Both the position numbers and the translations under genes were made by a program. A stretch of 10,865 nt of DNA, taken from positions 583 through 11,447 of the forward strand of contig DBDD01000161.1 in NCBI GenBank assembly GCA_002293365.1, read 5' to 3'. The notes below the pieces were generated by a model, which was not told the origin of the DNA, made no database searches, and saw nothing but the letters and a program-made list of their open reading frames with translations. Source of the stretch: Christensenella sp. UBA941 (GTDB lineage Bacteria > Bacillota > Clostridia > Christensenellales > UBA941). Shown here in pieces: positions 7,255-10,865 of this stretch (positions are counted from its first letter, which is position 1; the number at the start of each line of letters is the position of its first letter).

Positions 7255-7318
7255 TGTAGGGGCGGATGGCAATCCGCCTGCCGATAAGATTTCGGGACGA
7301 TTGCCATCGTCCCCTACA
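7255..7318. repeat. Nested inverted repeat, copy 3 (arms differ but each keeps its own hairpin)
   Basis: Arms at 7255-7278 and 7295-7318 share TGTAGGGG ends and 20 of 24 positions as inverted repeats, around a 16-base centre. Left inner hairpin: GGCGGAT with ATCCGCC around GGCA. Right inner hairpin: GGACGAT with ATCGTCC around TGCC. All four arm-to-arm differences are two compensated base pairs within the arms. Flanking TGAAT (left) and ATTCA (right) add a short further inverted match. It lies between the divergent DUF5131 and small membrane protein genes. Confidence 0.8.
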
Positions 7319-7380
7319 ATATTCATCGTTGTTTATCCTAGATTGGTTTACATCGAATAATAACGAATGAGAGGTGCGCC

Positions 7381-7836
7381 ATGCCAAACGAAGAACACGT
7401 GATGACCACGACAAACGACTATCTTGCCGAGATTTACCGTTCGCAAAAGAAGCAGGAACGTTTCCATTTGACGCGGCTGCTGGTTCAAATCGCCACATCG
7501 GCGGCGGTGCTGGCGCTTTTGGCCGTACTCGCTTCGCGGATCGTTCCAATGGTTACGCCGGTGATCGAGCAGATCGACGAGGTTACAATTACCGTGAACG
7601 AGCTGGCGGCTACTGTGAACGGGCTGGCGCGCAATACCAACACGCTTATAACGGAGCTCAACGCGGCCGATTTGGGAGGTACTGTCGAGCAGGCGAGGGA
7701 CGCTATTTCGACCGCGTCAAGAAGCATGCAGACGGCGGTCGACGAGATCAGCAAGGTGGATTTCGCCGCGCTGAATACGTCCGTAACGGCGCTCGCGGCC
7801 GTCGTAGACGCGATTGCCGGCATTTTCGGCGGATGA
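7381..7836 (+). CDS. Small membrane-anchored protein of unknown function
   Basis: I do not recognise this 151-residue protein. GAGAGG at 7369-7374 lies 6 bases before the ATG at 7381; a second in-frame ATG at 7402 lacks such a site. A charged N-terminal region (about 1-32, with RSQKKQERFHLTR) is followed by one hydrophobic segment (about 33-51, possibly to 58). The rest (about 60-150) is rich in Ala, Thr, Val, Asn and Leu, with evenly spaced apolar residues (NELAATVNGLARNTNTLITELN), suggesting a long helical or coiled-coil stretch ending in a Gly-Gly tail. By the positive-inside rule the N-terminus would be cytoplasmic and the helical part outside. The general shape recalls small proteins with one N-terminal helix and a coiled coil, such as DUF948-like proteins, but I cannot make that assignment. 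Its stop lies 2 bases from the stop of the convergent glycosyltransferase gene. Confidence 0.75.
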   Translation: MPNEEHVMTTTNDYLAEIYRSQKKQERFHLTRLLVQIATSAAVLALLAVLASRIVPMVTPVIEQIDEVTITVNELAATVNGLARNTNTLITELNAADLGGTVEQARDAISTASRSMQTAVDEISKVDFAALNTSVTALAAVVDAIAGIFGG

Positions 7837-7838
7837 GA

Positions 7839-8768
7839 TTAGCTGTCGGAATCGCCGCCGGTCGACTGGCTTATTATATAGCGCGGCCTGTCCTTCACTT
7901 CATCGTAGATCTTCGCGATATATACCCCGATAATGCCGAGGCTGATCATCACGCCGCCGCCTATGATTAGGAGCAGCAGGATGACCGTCGGGAAGCCCTC
8001 GAGCGCCTGGCCGGAAAAAAAGCGAATCAGCGTTTGTATAAGCAGGACGACAGACGCGGCGAGAAGGGCTATACCTATGCCGGTAACCAACTGCATCGGA
8101 GCGGTTGAAAACCCGACGATATTGTTGACGGCGTATTTGGAGAGCTGGAAGAAATTCCATTTCGTTTTTCCGAATTTGCGCGCCGCCGGTTCGTACACGA
8201 TTTTGGTGGAGTTGAATCCAACCCAAAAGGACAGCCCGCGAAAGAACGTGTTCCGCTCTTTAAAGCGCAAAAGCTCGTTTACGACCCGCCTGCTAAGTAG
8301 CTTGAAGTCGGATGACTTTTGCATGTCCATGCCGGATAGGCGGCTGATAACGCGATAGAAAATGCCTGAAAAAAGCTTATAGGCGGCGGAGCCGCCTCCG
8401 CTCTTTTTAACGCCCTCGACGATTTCGTAGCCCGACTCCCATAGGCGGTACATTTCGGGCAGGCTTTCGGGAGGATGCTGTAAATCGCAATCCATTACGA
8501 CGCAGCAGTCTCCGCGCGCTTCCTTTAGCCCAGCCCAAATTGCGGCCTCTTTTCCAAAATTGCGGCTGAATCTATATCCGCGGACGTTATCCGCCGCTTC
8601 CGATTGCCGCCTTATCTTTTCAAATGTGGAATCGGTAGACCCGTCGTCTATAAATATCACTTCAAAATCTATTTGCCGCGCACATAGCGCTGTGCGCAGC
8701 GCGGGAACGACGTGTTCAAGCGTCTCCGCTTCGTTGTACGCCGGTATTACGATCGATAGTAGGGGCAT
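7839..8768 (-). CDS. GtrB/DPM1-like polyprenyl-phosphate glycosyltransferase, GT2 family
   Basis: The predicted protein has 309 residues, about the usual length of GtrB-type enzymes. The GT2 fold begins with LSIVIPAYNEAE. DDGS at residues 41-44 binds the nucleotide sugar, and the DxD-like metal site is Asp93-Cys-Asp95 in MDCDLQHPPE. SRNFGKEAAIWAGL is typical of the dolichol/undecaprenol-phosphate branch. Two membrane helices (about 225-251 and 259-288) close the protein, followed by a short basic/acidic tail with RPRYI. The expected reaction moves a sugar from UDP-glucose or a similar donor to undecaprenyl phosphate on the cytoplasmic face. The start at 8768 is supported by GGGAGGA 8 bases upstream; the longer open frame adds only upstream noncoding sequence. 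It follows the GtrII-like gene by 56 bases on the same strand, and together they fit a lipid-linked glucosylation pathway. The exact sugar cannot be read from sequence. Confidence 0.9.
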   Translation of the reverse strand: MPLLSIVIPAYNEAETLEHVVPALRTALCARQIDFEVIFIDDGSTDSTFEKIRRQSEAADNVRGYRFSRNFGKEAAIWAGLKEARGDCCVVMDCDLQHPPESLPEMYRLWESGYEIVEGVKKSGGGSAAYKLFSGIFYRVISRLSGMDMQKSSDFKLLSRRVVNELLRFKERNTFFRGLSFWVGFNSTKIVYEPAARKFGKTKWNFFQLSKYAVNNIVGFSTAPMQLVTGIGIALLAASVVLLIQTLIRFFSGQALEGFPTVILLLLIIGGGVMISLGIIGVYIAKIYDEVKDRPRYIISQSTGGDSDS

Positions 8769-8776
8769 GGACGCTT

Positions 8777-8783
8777 TCCTCCC
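8777..8783 (-). promoter_or_regulatory. Ribosome binding site that sets the GT2 start
   Basis: On the minus strand GGGAGGA lies 8 bases before the ATG at 8768. The upstream in-frame extension to 8870 would overlap the end of the preceding gene, so this start is preferred. Confidence 0.7.
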
Positions 8784-8813
8784 TCGGTATGTGATGATCG
8801 AACATGCTAATCT

Positions 8814-8824
8814 TGTAGGGGCGC
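8814..8824. repeat. Solo end of the TGTAGGGG repeat family
   Basis: TGTAGGGGCGC abuts the TAA stop (8825-8827, minus strand) of the GtrII-like gene. No partner arm is found nearby. It looks like a remnant of a repeat copy, but an 11-base match could be chance. Confidence 0.35.
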
Positions 8825-10393
8825 TTAGGACAGCTTGAAAACCAGCACGCCGTCCACCCACGCGACGCAATCGTTCGACGGGAATGCTTCAAGCGCCTGT
8901 ACCGCGGGCGCGGCAAGATACGGCTTGGAGTCCCCTTTGAATAGTATACAGGACGGCCCGAGTAAAGAAAAGTATTCGTGAACAACGTTTTTATAGGATA
9001 AAACGTTTGGGGTAACGCCCGTAACATGCTCTGTCCAGCCGAATCCGCCGCGCTCGACGGGGCCGGGTTCTCCGACGAGCAATACGGGCGTATCGGCTCT
9101 ATAGCCTGGCTCCGCCTGGATACGGTTTAAATATTGTGTAACGTGCGAAAGCGCCATGTGGTAGCCGGATTCTTGTCGGACGTAAGTGGCGTTTGCGCCG
9201 AAAAAGCCGTTGAGGCAGCTGGAAAGCAGCACGGCGGCGGATACAAAAAAGACGGCCGCATGAAGCTTTGGACTAGGAATAATGCTATTATCCGTTGATA
9301 TTTGGGATAAAAGCATGACCAAAACCAACAAAGGCGAAAGAAACGCAAACCGGGTTAGCAACGAGTTGGTTTCGGCCCCGCCGCTAAAAAGCGTGGCGCA
9401 ATTCATAGCGACGGGCAGGAGAACCAGCGAAAGAGCCAACAGCAGGCATTTTGCGCGTTGCCGATAAATCCTGCGAATAATTATCATGCGCACGCCAAGG
9501 AACACTGCGACAGCCATGCCGAGCAGTACGGCAACAAAGAGATAGATCGGGTAATAGCTATATACATTCGGGCGGAGAAAGAAAGCGTAGACGTAATAAT
9601 ACGTATCCTTCAGAGCAATAAAGAATTCGCCTAAGGAGCCGTAGCCTAGCGCGTCCATACCGAGATATACGGGCATGTCCATACCGCCGGCCAGAAAGCG
9701 CCATAGCCCGTAGTATACGCCTAGGCTTATTCCCAGCGCAATAAGGAACCGGAGCGCCTTTTGCCAAAGCTTTGCGGCGGGTGTACGGTTTTCTAAGATA
9801 TCCCCGATGATAACGAGCAGCATGAGCGCCGCGGCCGTACCCCAATACGCCTGATAGCACGCCATCGAAACGATAATCAGTGGGATTGCGAAAACGAAAC
9901 CAAGCCGGAAACGATCCGCAATATACGCCGCCAGACACGCTGCAAAAATAGCGACGCAAAACTGGCTGGCCATGTATATATAACAATTGATGCTCGTAAT
10001 TGTCGGCCACGTCACAATACAGGCGCTGGTCAAAACGATATAAACGGGCTTTTGAATCCGGAGCGTCTTGCAAACGCAAACGGACGACAGTCCCAGAAGT
10101 ATGAGCGATATGAACCCTATCAGAAGAGGGAGCTGCAAGGAGCCGTGTAGGGCTTGCTTCACGGCGGTTCCGAAAAAGCGGCCCGTTAGAGTGTCCCAAG
10201 CCGGATCGTAATTATGGAGGAATGCGGCGTCGTGCGCCAAATAGAGGTTTGTGTAAACATATAAATGAGCCGCGAGCCCTACGATAAAGACCGAAACGAA
10301 CGCTATGCCGGATGTCGATTTAAACCATCGCTTAACGGCGCTCCAACAGGACGCCTCTATGGAAACCAAAAGATTGCCGTTTGTCTCGGACAT
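8825..10393 (-). CDS. Polytopic membrane glucosyltransferase, GtrII-like (Glucos_trans_II)
   Basis: The predicted protein has 522 residues, with many hydrophobic segments from about residue 28 to 400 (roughly ten). A soluble C-terminal part of about 110 residues follows, probably outside the membrane. The first long loop carries AHDAAFLHNYDPAWDTLTGRFF, with acidic residues and a Gly-Arg pair where GtrII-type enzymes have theirs; ACYQAYWGTAA also fits that family. Such enzymes take glucose from a polyprenyl-phosphate carrier and attach it to a surface glycan on the outer face. The acceptor polymer here is unknown (wall polysaccharide, teichoic acid or other). The ATG at 10393 is preceded by GGGGGA, an imperfect ribosome site. 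The partner GtrB-like gene follows 56 bases downstream; the upstream gap of 101 bases, after the cyclophilin, holds a degenerate repeat. The assignment rests on topology and short motifs, so another GT-C type transferase is possible. Confidence 0.72.
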   Translation of the reverse strand: MSETNGNLLVSIEASCWSAVKRWFKSTSGIAFVSVFIVGLAAHLYVYTNLYLAHDAAFLHNYDPAWDTLTGRFFGTAVKQALHGSLQLPLLIGFISLILLGLSSVCVCKTLRIQKPVYIVLTSACIVTWPTITSINCYIYMASQFCVAIFAACLAAYIADRFRLGFVFAIPLIIVSMACYQAYWGTAAALMLLVIIGDILENRTPAAKLWQKALRFLIALGISLGVYYGLWRFLAGGMDMPVYLGMDALGYGSLGEFFIALKDTYYYVYAFFLRPNVYSYYPIYLFVAVLLGMAVAVFLGVRMIIIRRIYRQRAKCLLLALSLVLLPVAMNCATLFSGGAETNSLLTRFAFLSPLLVLVMLLSQISTDNSIIPSPKLHAAVFFVSAAVLLSSCLNGFFGANATYVRQESGYHMALSHVTQYLNRIQAEPGYRADTPVLLVGEPGPVERGGFGWTEHVTGVTPNVLSYKNVVHEYFSLLGPSCILFKGDSKPYLAAPAVQALEAFPSNDCVAWVDGVLVFKLS

Positions 10394-10405
10394 TTATCCC
10401 CCAAA

Positions 10406-10467
10406 TTAACGGGCCGCAGAGGAATGCGGCCCCCGATTCCCACGGACGCGCAATGCGCGCCTCTACA
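10406..10467. repeat. Degenerate copy of the nested inverted repeat
   Basis: The right end reads CCTCTACA (10460-10467), one base from CCCCTACA, behind the palindromic word CGCGCAATGCGCG. The left part holds a strong hairpin, GGGCCGCA (10411-10418) with TGCGGCCC (10425-10432), preceded by TTAAC instead of the usual TGTAG. The layout matches the other copies, but the two arms no longer resemble each other. It lies between the cyclophilin stop and the GtrII-like start. On the minus strand the GC hairpin is followed by GTTAATTT, at best a weak terminator. Confidence 0.5.
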
Positions 10468-10494
10468 GTATTGGGCCGGTATATCGGCGTTTGC

Positions 10495-10865
10495 CTAACC
10501 CAGCTTATCCGGCTCCGGAACTTCTGCGTCCGAGTCGATCGTAACGGATTGCATAGCTGGCATATTTTCGGGCGCGACAGCGCCGTTTGGCCCAGAATTG
10601 GGCGTTTCCGCGATTTTATCGACCGCGTCCATGCCCTCGACCACCTTGCCGAAAGCCGCGTACGCTCCGTCGAGCATTTCGGAATCGCCGTGCACGATGA
10701 AGAACTGGGAGCCCGCCGAGTCGAAGTCGTTACTTCTGGCCATGGATAATACGCCGCGCGCGTGGCTTAGCGGGTTATTAACGCCGTTTTGCGCGAATTC
10801 GCCCTTTATGGAGTAGTCCGGCCCGCCGCCGCCCGTGCCGGTCGGGTCGCCGCCCTGGATCATGA
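10495..10865 (-). CDS. Cyclophilin-type peptidyl-prolyl cis-trans isomerase, 3' part (5' end lies beyond the window)
   Basis: The frame is open to the right edge, so the N-terminal part of the gene is missing; an ATG at 10863 is an internal Met. The 123 or so visible residues carry the cyclophilin core: (F)MIQGGDPTGTGGGGP, SIKGEF, LSMARSN, GSQFFIVHGDSEMLDGAYAAFGKVVEGMDAVDKIA. These are the strands around the proline-binding pocket, including the Phe of QFFI and the LDG-x-x-AAFG turn. The catalytic Arg that normally precedes FMIQGG is not visible because of the window edge. Cyclophilins catalyse prolyl cis-trans isomerisation. In Gram-positive bacteria many are cytoplasmic or lipoproteins; which applies cannot be told without the N-terminus. 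A short acidic tail (EVPEPDKLG) ends the protein. It is first in the minus-strand order, ahead of the GtrII-like gene by 101 bases, with no obvious functional link. Confidence 0.93.
   Translation of the reverse strand, partial: MIQGGDPTGTGGGGPDYSIKGEFAQNGVNNPLSHARGVLSMARSNDFDSAGSQFFIVHGDSEMLDGAYAAFGKVVEGMDAVDKIAETPNSGPNGAVAPENMPAMQSVTIDSDAEVPEPDKLG

Noticed and set aside
6855..7259. Plus-strand open frame of 134 codons opposite the DUF5131 gene
   Set aside because: It is antisense to a conserved family protein with a strong ribosome site, and the frame ends inside the repeat.
7374..7970. Open frame of 198 codons on the plus strand overlapping the small membrane protein
   Set aside because: It runs out of frame through the membrane protein gene and then antisense to the GT2 gene, with Arg/Gly-rich, low-complexity composition. 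The in-frame gene at 7381 has the ribosome site and a sensible membrane protein sequence.
8757..8766. GTAGGGGC motif near the GT2 start resembling a repeat end
   Set aside because: It encodes the conserved N-terminus of the GT2 protein (MPLLS on the minus strand), so the match is most likely chance.

Overview
The window looks like chromosomal DNA of a Gram-positive, Clostridia-like bacterium. Three things suggest this: strong AGGAGG-type ribosome sites, a branching enzyme of the type found in clostridia and Bacteroidetes, and a cytoplasmic PAS hybrid kinase next to a REC/HD-GYP regulator. Short TGTAGGGG...CCCCTACA inverted repeats in the intergenic gaps add to it, as I recall such repeats from gut clostridia. 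This assignment is inference; there is no rRNA or other marker gene. I saw no tRNA, rRNA, CRISPR array, transposase or phage structural gene, and no gene-free stretch longer than about 180 bases.

Left part, plus strand (1-6408): the 3' part of a PHP-domain phosphoesterase gene, then a glycogen branching enzyme (glgB-like). Next come a large hybrid sensor kinase (PAS, HisKA, HATPase, two receiver domains, HPt) and a response regulator with an HD-GYP cyclic-di-GMP phosphodiesterase output. The last two form a plausible phosphorelay and second-messenger module. The regulator starts at a TTG codon, and a nested inverted repeat lies between the two genes.

Middle part (6409-7836): a single minus-strand DUF5131 (phage Gp37/Gp68-like, Cys-motif) gene is bracketed on both sides by copies of the same inverted-repeat family. 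It is followed by a small plus-strand membrane-anchored protein of unknown function.

Right part, minus strand (7839-10865): read from the right edge, the 3' part of a cyclophilin-type peptidyl-prolyl isomerase gene, a polytopic GtrII-like glucosyltransferase, and a GtrB-like polyprenyl-phosphate glycosyltransferase. The last two fit a two-step route: GtrB loads a sugar onto a lipid carrier and the membrane transferase adds it to a cell-surface polymer. No GtrA flippase gene is present here.

The most notable non-coding signal is the inverted-repeat family: three clear copies, one degenerate copy and one solo end, all in gaps between genes. Each arm is itself a small hairpin. In one copy the two arms differ at four positions, yet each arm keeps its own base pairing.
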